Notes: a model not told the origin generated them from the letters alone. 64,000 bases of DNA from Acholeplasma equirhinis (GCF_017052655.1 NZ_JAFIDC010000001.1:682001-746000), one strand, 5' to 3'; positions 1 through 8,848 are shown, counted from the first letter of the stretch. Program-made: numbers and translations.

Positions 1-640
1 CAAAAATTCGTGGTGTTAAGACATAACGACCAGAGATTGCTGAATTTGATGGTGCCTTACCTTGAGGTTTCTCAACAACACCTTTTAGTTCAACAATTGG
101 TTTTGAAGTATTATCTTTTGGAATACATATACCATATAATTTAGTATCACTATCTGGTACTTCCAAAGTACCTAAAATTGTAGATTTCTTTTCATTATAT
201 GCATTGATTAATTGTTTTAATGCTGGTTCAGTTTTAGAAACATACACATCATCACCAAGTAAAACTGCAAAAGGCTCATTACCTACAAACTTTTCAGCTT
301 GTAAAACAGCGTGTCCAAGACCTAATTGTTCTTCCTGAATGGTATAAAAAATCTTAGCTCCATATGATGTATGTTTAATCAGTTCAATGTCGTTTAATTT
401 ATTTTTTTCAGCAAGAAATGCTTCTAAATCAGAATTTCTTTCAAAATAAGATGAGATCGCACCTTTATTTGTTGAAATAATTATTAAAATTTCTTCTATA
501 CCAGAATTCACTGCTTCTTCTACAATGTAAGATAACGCAGGTTTATCAATAATCGGTAACATTTCTTTAGGTACTGCTTTAGTAATTGGTAAAAATCTAG
601 TTCCCCAACCAGCTGCAGGAATAACTGCTTTTTTAATCAT
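1..640 (-). CDS. galU: UTP-glucose-1-phosphate uridylyltransferase (partial, C-terminus beyond window)
   Basis: Makes UDP-glucose from UTP and glucose-1-phosphate in the cytoplasm, a precursor of glycolipids, which are major membrane components in acholeplasmas. The visible N-terminal ~213 residues start MIKKAVIPAAGWGTRFLP, the nucleotide-binding loop of this family, followed by KAVPKEMLPI, EEAVNSGIEEI and LLGDD. The ATG lies at 638-640 with a GGGGG-type ribosome site. It overlaps the stop of the upstream membrane-protein gene by 8 bp, so the two are probably translationally coupled. The frame stays open to the window edge; nothing suggests a broken gene. The symbol could equally be gtaB by Bacillus naming. 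Confidence 0.93.
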   Translation of the reverse strand, partial: MIKKAVIPAAGWGTRFLPITKAVPKEMLPIIDKPALSYIVEEAVNSGIEEILIIISTNKGAISSYFERNSDLEAFLAEKNKLNDIELIKHTSYGAKIFYTIQEEQLGLGHAVLQAEKFVGNEPFAVLLGDDVYVSKTEPALKQLINAYNEKKSTILGTLEVPDSDTKLYGICIPKDNTSKPIVELKGVVEKPQGKAPSNSAISGRYVLTPRIF

Positions 641-2114
641 ATTTATTGCCCCCTTCATAATAGACAAGTATTCTAACATAAGTTGCGCGATAGATCATCG
701 CATTTAATAAGATATCTCTAACCTTTTGCTCTATAGCAAACTTTGAATTAGTTGTTTTAACGGACACTCTTGCCGCATAATAATCTTCATCATCTAGATC
801 TTCCATTCTAGATATATAATATAATTTCGAGATTGCTTCAATATCTTCTAAATTTCTAAATGAGAAAATGACTGAAATAATAATCTCTTTATTTTCCATT
901 TCAAGCTCATTTAAGAGTTCTGCTAAAGACAGTGCTCTTGCAACTATATATTCTGTCTTATGGAAAAATTGTGTTTCATAAATTTGTTTATGCTTATCAA
1001 AGATAATTTGACTATAAACTTTTGTATGGAAGATGGATTCTAAAAACACACTAAACTTTTCTGTGCGTTTTGCATGTTTATGATAAAACTCTGTATAAAC
1101 CATGATGTTGGATCCATCAAAAGTATAAGCTGTAATCATAAAATGTTTTCTATTTGCATAGACTAAAATATCATGAAGATTCTTTTCAAATTGCTCTACT
1201 GTTGATTTAAACTTATACATACCGACTAGATTGTATGTTTCATTATATACAAATGGTTCATAAAATTCATTTGCGTAAACGAATCTATTATCTGCAGCAT
1301 CATAATATTTATACGCTCTATAGGCAACTCGATTTAGACTTGCAATTTTCTCATATACAATATCAACTGTTGCGAGTAAAACAATTAAAATTGTGAATGT
1401 AATTTGGAGCGAAAGTGGTATACCTTGTACAATCCATAAAAAGAAAATCATTGGAACAAAAATGAACATAATCGACGCTCTAAACATCGCAGTAAAGCCA
1501 TTTTTGTATAATACAAAGGTAAGTAAAAATAAAGTGATTACACCATAGAAAGTAAAGATTTGGATAGGATTATAGAGTGTTAAATCAATATAGATATTCT
1601 TTAATTCATTAATAAATAAAAAGATACCACAAGCCAGTAAAACTAGTGTAGTAATTTGTCTGATTCTTAGATACCAAACTTTTGTATATAATTTTCTCGT
1701 CTGTGGTAATCGAACATAGTTTTTCATTTCTTGACGATAACTATAAAATGGCCAGTAATTACCACGGAATGATATACGAAGCGGTAAAGTATCTTCATCA
1801 TTGAATTTCTTATCTAAAAATTCTTCAAAATTTGCAAGTGGATTTAAAACAATTGTTAATGTTCCGATAGCGATAATCGCGACTTGATAATCAGGCAGTA
1901 AAAAGAGTAATGCACAAATCACTGCAGAATATATTGAGGTTACTAAAAATTTAGGAAGTCCTGAAAACAAATAAATCATAGCAAGTACGATGACGATCAC
2001 TGAAAAGACACCATAAATAATGGAGTGATTTGGATCCATCAGCGGAATAACGATGCTGAATGAAATTAAAAGTACACTCGTAAGAATTGTACTTATTAGT
2101 AACCTTCTTTTCAT
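633..2114 (-). CDS. multi-pass membrane protein with large C-terminal cytosolic domain, function unknown
   Basis: A 493-residue protein I do not recognise. The first ~260 residues hold about eight hydrophobic helices in two sets of four, split by a basic loop near residues 100-150. The last ~230 residues are soluble and rich in Tyr, Phe and charged residues, with no motif I can name. It is the first gene of a short leftward unit with galU, which starts inside its last codons, so a role in envelope or glycolipid metabolism is possible but only by association. A TGCTATAAT extended -10 lies about 40 bp upstream of the ATG. Confidence 0.75.
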   Translation of the reverse strand: MKRRLLISTILTSVLLISFSIVIPLMDPNHSIIYGVFSVIVIVLAMIYLFSGLPKFLVTSIYSAVICALLFLLPDYQVAIIAIGTLTIVLNPLANFEEFLDKKFNDEDTLPLRISFRGNYWPFYSYRQEMKNYVRLPQTRKLYTKVWYLRIRQITTLVLLACGIFLFINELKNIYIDLTLYNPIQIFTFYGVITLFLLTFVLYKNGFTAMFRASIMFIFVPMIFFLWIVQGIPLSLQITFTILIVLLATVDIVYEKIASLNRVAYRAYKYYDAADNRFVYANEFYEPFVYNETYNLVGMYKFKSTVEQFEKNLHDILVYANRKHFMITAYTFDGSNIMVYTEFYHKHAKRTEKFSVFLESIFHTKVYSQIIFDKHKQIYETQFFHKTEYIVARALSLAELLNELEMENKEIIISVIFSFRNLEDIEAISKLYYISRMEDLDDEDYYAARVSVKTTNSKFAIEQKVRDILLNAMIYRATYVRILVYYEGGNKYD

Positions 2115-2152
2115 TTCTTAAACCCTACTTTTTAAGACTTCTAATTATAATA

Positions 2153-2161
2153 ATTATAGCA
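2153..2161 (-). promoter_or_regulatory. extended -10 promoter for the membrane protein/galU unit
   Basis: On the minus strand the sequence reads TGCTATAAT, a full TGnTATAAT extended -10. It abuts the terminator of the preceding ribosomal protein operon, and no good -35 is visible. Confidence 0.55.
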
Positions 2162-2164
2162 CAA

Positions 2165-2190
2165 AAAAAGTGGTTTAATCACCACTTTTA
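2165..2190 (-). terminator. intrinsic terminator of infC-rpmI-rplT operon
   Basis: A 9-bp perfect stem (AAAAGTGGT/ACCACTTTT, 6-nt loop) is followed on the minus strand by seven T residues. It lies about 20 bp after the rplT stop. Confidence 0.85.
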
Positions 2191-2210
2191 TGTCTATAGT
2201 ATTTAACTAA

Positions 2211-2801
2211 TTAGTTTAATTTTTCTAAAGCTTCAACTAATTCAGCTTTCTTTAAAGATGAGAATCCTTCAACGCCTTTTTCTTTAGCGATTTCTCTTAA
2301 TTCAGCAACTTTTAAGTCTGCATAGTTGATTGCTGCTTTAACTTCAGCTTTTGGAGCTTCTGCCTTAACTGCTTTAGGAGCTTCTACTTTAGCTGCTTTT
2401 GGAGCTTCAGCTTTAACTGCAGTTTTTTGAGCATATTTGCTTGGGTTAGCAATTGCATCTTTAGCTAATTCAACATATGATGTGAATACTGCTGGTTCTG
2501 TAATTGCGATATCAGCTAATACTTTTCTATTTAATGCTACGTTTGCTAAGCTTAAACCGTGGATTAACTTAGAATATTTGAATCCGTTTTGTGCAGCTGC
2601 TGCATTAATACGAGCAATCCAAAGTCTTCTAAAGTTTCTCTTAGTTGCACGACGATCGCGGAATGCGAATTGTAATGAGTGCATTACTTGTTCGTGAGCT
2701 GTTCTGTATAAAGTATGTTTTGAACCAAAATAACCTTTAGCTAATTTTAAAATCTTTTTTCTTCTTCTACGGGTTTGTGGGCCGCCTTTAACTCTTGCCA
2801 T
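2211..2801 (-). CDS. rplT: 50S ribosomal protein L20 with extra C-terminal Ala/Lys linker and SAP/Rho-N-like domain
   Basis: Residues 1-118 are normal L20 ([20 protein letters not shown]..., [26 protein letters not shown]), which binds 23S rRNA early in 50S assembly and in Firmicutes represses its own operon. The protein runs to 196 residues, far beyond the usual ~118. Residues ~125-155 are a repetitive [15 protein letters not shown] linker, and residues ~158-196 form a short helical module ([24 protein letters not shown]) that resembles SAP or Rho N-terminal nucleic-acid binding domains. The gene follows rpmI at 14 bp with a strong AAGGAGGG site. The extension is in frame with no sign of sequencing error. 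Confidence 0.95.
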   Translation of the reverse strand: MARVKGGPQTRRRRKKILKLAKGYFGSKHTLYRTAHEQVMHSLQFAFRDRRATKRNFRRLWIARINAAAAQNGFKYSKLIHGLSLANVALNRKVLADIAITEPAVFTSYVELAKDAIANPSKYAQKTAVKAEAPKAAKVEAPKAVKAEAPKAEVKAAINYADLKVAELREIAKEKGVEGFSSLKKAELVEALEKLN

Positions 2802-2815
2802 GTTCTGTACCCTCC

Positions 2816-3016
2816 TTACTTCATGTTAGCGATTAAACGTTTAATTCTTTTTGCATCTGATGCATGAACTGACGTTTCACCCGCTATTTGTCTATTTTGT
2901 TTTGTTGTTTTTGATGCTGCTAAGTGGTTTGAATATGCTTTATGACGCATTAATTTACCAGTACCAGTAACTTTGATGCGTTTCTTTAAACCACTGTGTG
3001 TTTTTTGTTTTGGCAT
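2816..3016 (-). CDS. rpmI: 50S ribosomal protein L35
   Basis: A 66-residue basic protein beginning [20 protein letters not shown], the usual L35 start, and ending in [11 protein letters not shown]. The frame is open further upstream (15 more codons), but the ATG at 3014-3016 has AAAGAGGT at proper spacing and gives the normal family length. It sits between infC and rplT in the order conserved across Firmicutes and is expected to be co-regulated with them through the infC leader. Confidence 0.95.
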   Translation of the reverse strand: MPKQKTHSGLKKRIKVTGTGKLMRHKAYSNHLAASKTTKQNRQIAGETSVHASDAKRIKRLIANMK

Positions 3017-3032
3017 GTTGTTTACCTCTTTC

Positions 3033-3572
3033 TTAGTTTTTCGCTGGAGCGACAACACCAATTAATGTGTTGCCTTCTAATTTTGGTTGTGCTTCGACAA
3101 CGCCACCTTCTAGAGCATTCATAAACTTGACAACTTGTTGCATGCCAAGGTCTGAGTGTGTAATCATACGTCCTCTAAAACGTAGTGTTACCTTAACCTT
3201 GTCACCACCATTAATAAACTTTTGAGCTGCCTTTAATTTAGTATCAAAGTCATGTTTATCAATTGTTGGTGATAATTTGATTTCTTTAATCTTAACGATA
3301 TGTTGATTCTTGCGCATTTCTTTAAGCTTCTTTTGTTGATCAAAGCGATATTTCGAATAATCTAACAGTTTAGCTACCATTGGTTTTGCATCGGCAGAAA
3401 CGACAAAGATATCAACGCCTCTATCATTAGCAATTGCTAATGCTTGATTACGATCAAATGTACCTAATTTAGTACCATTCTCATCAATGACCAAGAATTG
3501 GCCATTTGGAATTAATTCGTTTACTAGATCAGTATTAGCGGGTCTAGTTGGTCCCTTAGTTTGTGGTTTTAT
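3033..3572 (-). CDS. infC: translation initiation factor IF-3, with ATA start codon
   Basis: IF-3 binds the 30S subunit, prevents subunit joining and proofreads the start codon. The protein shows the expected DLVNELIP and VIDENGTKLG in the N-domain, then KLKEMRKNQHIVKIKEIKLSPTI, and a C-domain ending in VVAPAKN. No ATG, GTG or TTG gives a complete N-domain; the first such codon (TTG at 3494) would start inside it. An ATA at 3570-3572 follows AAGGAG by 9 nt, with an in-frame stop just upstream, and yields 179 residues, the family norm. IF-3 genes are known for non-canonical starts (AUU in E. coli) that allow autoregulation, so ATA is the likely start. Confidence 0.9.
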   Translation of the reverse strand: MKPQTKGPTRPANTDLVNELIPNGQFLVIDENGTKLGTFDRNQALAIANDRGVDIFVVSADAKPMVAKLLDYSKYRFDQQKKLKEMRKNQHIVKIKEIKLSPTIDKHDFDTKLKAAQKFINGGDKVKVTLRFRGRMITHSDLGMQQVVKFMNALEGGVVEAQPKLEGNTLIGVVAPAKN

Positions 3573-3737
3573 ATGTAACCACTCCTTTCAATTTTATTTT
3601 GGTAAAAGAAAGAAAAAGTGGGTATTGAATATACCCACTTAGCACTAATATCAAAAGAAAATGAATTTTATGCTGTGCTGTTTACCCAAGGATGTACCAT
3701 CAGGTGAGAGTAGGTATCTCTTCTTTTCACAATTACC
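3573..3737 (-). ncRNA. infC operon 5' leader, probable L20-type attenuator
   Basis: About 165 nt of untranslated leader lie between the predicted transcription start (~3737) and the ATA start of infC, ending in the terminator at 3606-3640. Position and architecture match the L20 leader class of Firmicutes. I did not fold the upstream part or confirm the 23S-mimicking L20 site. Confidence 0.55.
3606..3640 (-). terminator. attenuator terminator in infC leader
   Basis: A 10-bp perfect stem (AAGTGGGTAT/ATACCCACTT, 5-nt loop) followed on the minus strand by a T-rich run. It lies between the promoter and the infC ribosome site, so transcripts must read through it. This fits attenuation of the operon by L20, as known in Bacillus. 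Confidence 0.75.
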
Positions 3738-3743
3738 GTAGTT

Positions 3744-3772
3744 ATTATATAGGAGTTACCTATCTTTGTCAA
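3744..3772 (-). promoter_or_regulatory. consensus sigma-A promoter of infC-rpmI-rplT
   Basis: Minus strand shows TTGACA (3767-3772), a 17-bp spacer and TATAAT (3744-3749): a perfect vegetative promoter. Confidence 0.92.
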
Positions 3773-3827
3773 CTACTATGTTACATTTATATAAATATAA
3801 TGAAATTTGAAATCACTCACACAATTA

Positions 3828-5621
3828 TTAAGAGAATTGTGACATAAAGAGTTGATAATACATACCTTCTTTAGCCATCAGTTCTTCGTGTGTACCTTGT
3901 TCAACAATATTACCTTGATGCATTAAAAGAATTAAATCTGCATGACGAATGGTTGATAATCTATGTGCAATAACAAAACTTGTCTTTCCTTTCATCAATT
4001 CTTGCATAGCACTTTGGATATTGATTTCAGTGTATGTATCTACATTTGAAGTTGCTTCATCCAAAATTAAGATTTGTGATTTAGAAAGGATTGCCCTTGC
4101 AATAACAATCAATTGTTTTTGTCCTTTTGAAATATTGATACCATCATCTGAAAGCACTGTGTTATAACCTTCAGGTAAATGAGAAATATAGTGATGAATT
4201 CTTGCTTTTTTAGCAGCTTCAATCACTTCATCAAGTGAAACATCACCATTACCATATTTAATATTTTCATAGACGGTACCTTTAAATATCCATGTATCTT
4301 GTAAGACCATAGAATATGCTTTTCTATAGTATGCTCTTTGATATTGATCAATCGGAACATCATCTAATGTAATTAACCCACTGTTAATTTCATAATATCG
4401 CATGAGTAAGTTGACAAGTGTCGTTTTACCCGCACCAGTTTCACCAACGATTGCAACCGTTTGTCCTGGTTTAGCAGTGAAATTTACATTCTTTAAAATG
4501 AGTTCATTTGGATTATATCCAAAATTTACATCTTTAAACTCAATTAAACCTTCATTAATACCTTCAGTTTTAGCATCAAGAATATCTGCTTTTTCATCAT
4601 CTTGATCAAGGACATAAAATATTCTTTCAGCAGCAGCAAGTGCTGATTGAATATCTGCAACCAAGTTTGACATTTGGTTAATTGGACCTGAAAAACGTTT
4701 TGAATATAACATAAAACTTGATAAATCACCAACTAAGATTTTTCCAAGGACAACCAGTATCGCACCGGCCGTTGCAACAAGTGCTGTCCCAAAATTATTA
4801 ATAAAGTTAACTGAAGGACCAACCATCGTTGAATAATAACCTGAATCATAACTCTTCTTCTCAGCATCTCTATTATGTGCTTCAAATTTTTGATAAATGT
4901 TTTCTTCTTGAACATACGATTGAATTGTCTTCTGAGCTGAAATCATTTCTTCAGCATATCCATTCATAAGTCCAAGTTGTGTATTTCTAGCACGTAGTTT
5001 TTTCTTAATGATTTTTGATAGACTGGTTGTAATAAAGAATGAAAGTGGAATTGTTATAAAGTAGATTAAAAGTAAAAGTGGCGAAACAATTATCATCATA
5101 ACAAACGATACAACAAGTGTAATAGCGGATGTGATTAAATTTAAGACATCAGCTGATAAAGATGTTGAGATTGTATCAATATCATAACTCATACGAGAGA
5201 TGATATCACCAGTTTGATTTGTATCAAAATACTTGACTGATACTTTAGTCATTTTATTAAAAAGGTCTGTTCTTAATTTAAAGACTACACTTTGCGCCAT
5301 CTTCACAAGTGCAATCGATAGGAAATAATTCATGATTGCAGAAACTAAATAAAATGAAATCATTAATCCTGCAAGTAAAAAGATTTGATTAAAATCAATG
5401 GAAGGATGTTCATCACTGATGACCATTTCATTAATCATTAAACCTGTCAGATAAGGTCCAATGAGTGATAGTGCGTTGGCAACAATCGTTAAGACCATAC
5501 CGATGACTAATCGATATTTATAGAAAGATAGATAATACCAAAGACGTTTTAAGGTTGCTTTTTTATTTTTAGCAACTTGAGAACCATCATTTCTTTGATG
5601 CATAGGTTTTGGTTGGTTCAT
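3828..5621 (-). CDS. ABC exporter subunit B (catalytically competent half of a heterodimer)
   Basis: A 597-residue half-transporter: six-helix membrane domain (~35-320), then a nucleotide-binding domain with Walker A GETGAGKTT (393-401), Walker B ILILD521 followed by catalytic Glu522, and a switch His in VIAHRLST. The signature is unusual, NISKGQ (496-501), instead of LSGGQ. Its start overlaps the stop of the partner gene by 4 bp (ATGA). In heterodimeric exporters such as BmrCD, LmrCD and TM287/288, one ATP site is degenerate and is built from the altered signature of one subunit plus the altered Walker B of the other; both alterations are present here. Substrate is probably drugs or lipids; the sequence does not say which. 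Confidence 0.88.
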   Translation of the reverse strand: MNQPKPMHQRNDGSQVAKNKKATLKRLWYYLSFYKYRLVIGMVLTIVANALSLIGPYLTGLMINEMVISDEHPSIDFNQIFLLAGLMISFYLVSAIMNYFLSIALVKMAQSVVFKLRTDLFNKMTKVSVKYFDTNQTGDIISRMSYDIDTISTSLSADVLNLITSAITLVVSFVMMIIVSPLLLLIYFITIPLSFFITTSLSKIIKKKLRARNTQLGLMNGYAEEMISAQKTIQSYVQEENIYQKFEAHNRDAEKKSYDSGYYSTMVGPSVNFINNFGTALVATAGAILVVLGKILVGDLSSFMLYSKRFSGPINQMSNLVADIQSALAAAERIFYVLDQDDEKADILDAKTEGINEGLIEFKDVNFGYNPNELILKNVNFTAKPGQTVAIVGETGAGKTTLVNLLMRYYEINSGLITLDDVPIDQYQRAYYRKAYSMVLQDTWIFKGTVYENIKYGNGDVSLDEVIEAAKKARIHHYISHLPEGYNTVLSDDGINISKGQKQLIVIARAILSKSQILILDEATSNVDTYTEINIQSAMQELMKGKTSFVIAHRLSTIRHADLILLMHQGNIVEQGTHEELMAKEGMYYQLFMSQFS

Positions 5622-7345
5622 AGTGCATCATCTCCTAACTGGTGACGCACAAGTGTTTGATAATGGAGATTTTCTTTCTTCAAGGTATCATGTTTACCTT
5701 TTGCAACAATCTTTCCATCTTCTACTAAAAGAATTAAATCTGCATCTTTAATCGAGGCAATTCTTTGTGCAACAATAATTTTAGTTGTATCTTTTAAGTG
5801 CTTTTTAATAGCACTTCTTAAATTTCTATCCGTTCTATAGTCAAGTGCACTGGATGCATCATCTAAAATAAGTAGTTTTGGTTTTCCAGCAACAGCTCTT
5901 GCAATTAACACTCTTTGACGTTGACCACCTGAAATATTGGTACCTCTTTGAGCAACTTTATAATGAAGTCGATCAGGCATTGTGTCAATAAATTTTGCTT
6001 GTGCGATATCTTTTGCAAATTCAATGCTATCTTCATCAACCTCACGACGAGAGAAAGCAATATTTTCTGCAATTGTATCTGAAAATACCAAATCATTTTG
6101 AAGGACCAAACCAATGTGTCGTCTTAATTCATCACGTTTTAAGTTTTTAATGTTTTCACCGTATAGTTTAATTTCACCATCTGTAACATCATAAAAACGC
6201 ATGAGTAAATTAATAATGGTCGTTTTACCTGAACCAGTTGATCCAATAATACCCAAAGTTTGTCCTTGTTTGATTTTAAAATCAATATCCTCTAAATGGT
6301 TATCACTACCACTATGATATGAAAAATATACATGATCAAAATCAATATGAACATCATTATTTGGTACAATTTCTTGATTTCCATCTTGCATATCGTCTTG
6401 CATATTAAGTACTTCTTGAATTCTAGCACTTGAAGCACTTGCACGTGAAATCTGAATAAAAATTCGTGTGATTGATGTCATTGCATTCAGAATTAATGTA
6501 AAGTACGTAATTAAAGCTAGAATTTCACCAACTTTAGTTTCACCATTTGAAATTCTAAATGCACCAAACACTAAAACTGCAACTAATCCAACATTCATTA
6601 AAATATCAATTAATGGACGAATTTTATTCATGGTGATGACAGCTTTAACTTCCTTTTTAACTGTCGCAGCATTTTCTTCACTGAACCTGTTATTTTCATG
6701 TTCAGTCATTGAGAGTGCACGAATCACTCTAACACCAGTAATATTTTCTCTCAGTGTACGAATTAAATGATCGACTTGAACCTGAATATCCGCATAAAGT
6801 GGTTGCCCTTTTCTTGTATAAAACCAAACAATGACAACAATAAAAGGTAGGAGTGCAACCATAACTAAAGTAAGTTGAACATCCATAAAGAAAGCCATGA
6901 TAATGCCACCAATTAATAAAAGTGGTGCACGGATACCTAGACGCTGTAAACTACCAATCATAGAATACATGTTATAGGTATCGGTGGTAATTCTTGAGAT
7001 TAAAGAAGTAGTCGTAATTTGATCGACTTGACTTGCATTTAAATGCTCAATTTTATAAAATAATTCACTTCGAATATCAGCAACTGTCTGACTTGCTACT
7101 TTTTCAGCACTTCTATTTGCTACGATGTTAAATATCCACCCCGCAAGAGCAACAATCAGCATTAAAATACCGACATAATAAAGCATTAAATGATCATCTG
7201 GTGTGACGACTAATAACACCTCATCAATCATATATGCAAGTAAAAACGGTAGCACTAAATCTGCTACTGTACCAAGTGATTTAACAAATAATGAGAAAAT
7301 AACTTGATATAAGTATTTCCCCATCTTTTTAAAGATAAATATCAT
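5618..7345 (-). CDS. ABC exporter subunit A (degenerate-site half of a heterodimer)
   Basis: A 575-residue half-transporter with six membrane helices and one NBD. Walker A is GSTGSGKTT (368-376) and the signature is normal, ISGGQ (471-475). Walker B reads LLILDD, so the catalytic Glu is Asp496, and the switch-loop His is replaced by Gln (IVAQRIAS in place of the usual AHRLS). It therefore cannot hydrolyse ATP normally alone and must pair with the downstream subunit, which supplies the competent site. I chose the ATG at 7343-7345, which has AGAGGT upstream, over the longer frame starting at 7375. It is preceded by a separate envelope-gene pair at a short distance, possibly in the same transcript. 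Confidence 0.88.
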   Translation of the reverse strand: MIFIFKKMGKYLYQVIFSLFVKSLGTVADLVLPFLLAYMIDEVLLVVTPDDHLMLYYVGILMLIVALAGWIFNIVANRSAEKVASQTVADIRSELFYKIEHLNASQVDQITTTSLISRITTDTYNMYSMIGSLQRLGIRAPLLLIGGIIMAFFMDVQLTLVMVALLPFIVVIVWFYTRKGQPLYADIQVQVDHLIRTLRENITGVRVIRALSMTEHENNRFSEENAATVKKEVKAVITMNKIRPLIDILMNVGLVAVLVFGAFRISNGETKVGEILALITYFTLILNAMTSITRIFIQISRASASSARIQEVLNMQDDMQDGNQEIVPNNDVHIDFDHVYFSYHSGSDNHLEDIDFKIKQGQTLGIIGSTGSGKTTIINLLMRFYDVTDGEIKLYGENIKNLKRDELRRHIGLVLQNDLVFSDTIAENIAFSRREVDEDSIEFAKDIAQAKFIDTMPDRLHYKVAQRGTNISGGQRQRVLIARAVAGKPKLLILDDASSALDYRTDRNLRSAIKKHLKDTTKIIVAQRIASIKDADLILLVEDGKIVAKGKHDTLKKENLHYQTLVRHQLGDDAL

Positions 7346-7378
7346 ATTAAAAACCTCTATATGATATTCTATCATATT

Positions 7379-8125
7379 TTAGTACATATATTTATGGTAT
7401 AAGCCCTTACTCAATAATTCATAATTAATAATGTAAGGCATTTGTGGTAAATATGTGATACCTTCTTCTGTAACAAGTTTAACATATGTATTTAGGAAGA
7501 CAAAAACATCATCTGGTACTTTAATGACTAATTGTTTATCTGCATAAAAATAATCAACACTATGTGGTCCAATATAAATTTCTTCGATTGCTTGTTCATA
7601 AGGTACACCAACTAAGATTTGTGAAATTTGTGGTGTATCTTTTTTTGTTGCATTTAGTTTATTCCATTTAAAAAATTGATTAGAAGTTTCTTCATATTCG
7701 ACATAAAGATCCCCTAAATAAATTTGTACCTTTTTATCTATACTTATGAATTTAAGATAAAACTCTTTAAAGTAATAACTTGTTGTAATCTCTGGTAATT
7801 GGAACCAAATTTTAAATCCATAGAGCAATTCACCATTTAAATACTCATCATGGGTATCTTCAACTTCAAAACTATCAATTGGAAAACGAATTGTATCATC
7901 CTCATTGATCATAATGCCATATGTATTTTCATCAATGAAACTGAAATTTTTATTATTTGTAAAGTAAGTAAATGCCATCTTACTTGTTAAATCTGTTAAA
8001 ACAAAATGTGATTCTGTAATTACATAGACATAAGTATCTTCTTGCTTTTTATATGTATTGATAAAATACATAAATATTCCAAATATAATTGTAACGCTAA
8101 TAAATCCTATGATTGCTTTTTTCAA
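7379..8125 (-). CDS. N-terminally anchored extracytoplasmic protein, function unknown
   Basis: A 248-residue protein with a single hydrophobic helix at residues ~3-22 (KKAIIGFISVTIIFGIFMY) followed by a soluble domain rich in Tyr, Asp and beta-forming residues, so most of it is predicted outside the membrane. No known motif is recognised. Its ATG overlaps the stop of the upstream secreted protein gene by 4 bp, so the pair is translationally coupled and probably acts together. It ends 34 bp before the ABC exporter subunit A start. Confidence 0.7.
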   Translation of the reverse strand: MKKAIIGFISVTIIFGIFMYFINTYKKQEDTYVYVITESHFVLTDLTSKMAFTYFTNNKNFSFIDENTYGIMINEDDTIRFPIDSFEVEDTHDEYLNGELLYGFKIWFQLPEITTSYYFKEFYLKFISIDKKVQIYLGDLYVEYEETSNQFFKWNKLNATKKDTPQISQILVGVPYEQAIEEIYIGPHSVDYFYADKQLVIKVPDDVFVFLNTYVKLVTEEGITYLPQMPYIINYELLSKGLYHKYMY

Positions 8126-8742
8126 ATTGGTGTAACCTCCACATTAAGATAATAAGTTGTTAAAGTAAAGACTTCAAATCCACCACGTTTAACCTCATGA
8201 TAGAATAGATAGCTTTTAGCAACCCCATTCATAATAAATCCTTCACCATACATATAAACCTTAAGTTGTGTACCTGGTTCAACAGATACTTTAACCTCAA
8301 CTGTTTCATTCGTTTCAACACTATGATCGGTTTTAAACTCATAGTTGAGTGAAGCTTGCAGTCCATCACCAAATATTTTTGTTGTTTTTTGAGTTTGGAC
8401 TTTAATACCACCTGTTGATTTTAATGTGTACTCATCTATTGTCTTCTTCGCTGATTTATAGTTATATGTGATTGGTGATTTACCATTATTGTAGTAACGA
8501 TACATTGTTTCACCTATGAACTTAATTTTTAATTCGTCATTGACAATATAATAGTTCCAACCATAAAACCTTCTATCAGCTATTTTGTCGTAATATCGAT
8601 CATAGTCAGCATCTGTAAACTCTGACAAATATTTTCCATAGTTCACTTTTTCTGTATATTCAAAAGTTGAATATGCATATGATTTTGGATTTATACAAAC
8701 TAACATCAAGATAAATAAATTTATAAATAATATTTTTCTCAT
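8122..8742 (-). CDS. secreted or surface protein, function unknown
   Basis: A 206-residue protein with a clear signal peptide (MRKILFINLFILMLVCINPKS, then AYA-like cleavage region) and a Tyr/Lys-rich beta-type mature part. The ATG at 8740-8742 with GGAGGT directly upstream is chosen over the TTG four codons earlier. No family is recognised. It is the first gene after a terminator, and its upstream region shares a promoter-like element with the Ig-like surface gene at 18115-19659. Confidence 0.7.
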   Translation of the reverse strand: MRKILFINLFILMLVCINPKSYAYSTFEYTEKVNYGKYLSEFTDADYDRYYDKIADRRFYGWNYYIVNDELKIKFIGETMYRYYNNGKSPITYNYKSAKKTIDEYTLKSTGGIKVQTQKTTKIFGDGLQASLNYEFKTDHSVETNETVEVKVSVEPGTQLKVYMYGEGFIMNGVAKSYLFYHEVKRGGFEVFTLTTYYLNVEVTPI

Positions 8743-8755
8743 TTTAACCTCCAAT

Positions 8756-8789
8756 CTATAGTAGATTGAAAGTAATCATTTTACTTTTT
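8756..8789 (-). promoter_or_regulatory. promoter-like element shared with the gene at 18115-19659
   Basis: On the minus strand AAAAAGT is followed by 15 nt and then AATCTACTATAG. The identical arrangement occurs at 19683-19716 upstream of another surface protein gene. TACTAT could be the -10; the -35 is not of the TTGACA type. Confidence 0.5.
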
Positions 8790-8795
8790 ATACAA

Positions 8796-8827
8796 ATAAA
8801 AAAGAACCTAACTTTCGTTAAGTTCTT
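8796..8827 (-). terminator. intrinsic terminator after pepP
   Basis: An 11-bp stem with one G-U pair and a 4-nt loop, followed on the minus strand by six T residues. Confidence 0.8.
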
Positions 8828-8848
8828 AATTGGAATTTAATTTGTATA

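Noticed and set aside
2437-2697. 86-codon plus-strand frame opposite rplT
   Set aside because: Shadow frame of a well-defined ribosomal protein gene; no ribosome site or plausible product. The same holds for the other plus-strand frames opposite mutS, mutL, der, gpsA and rny.
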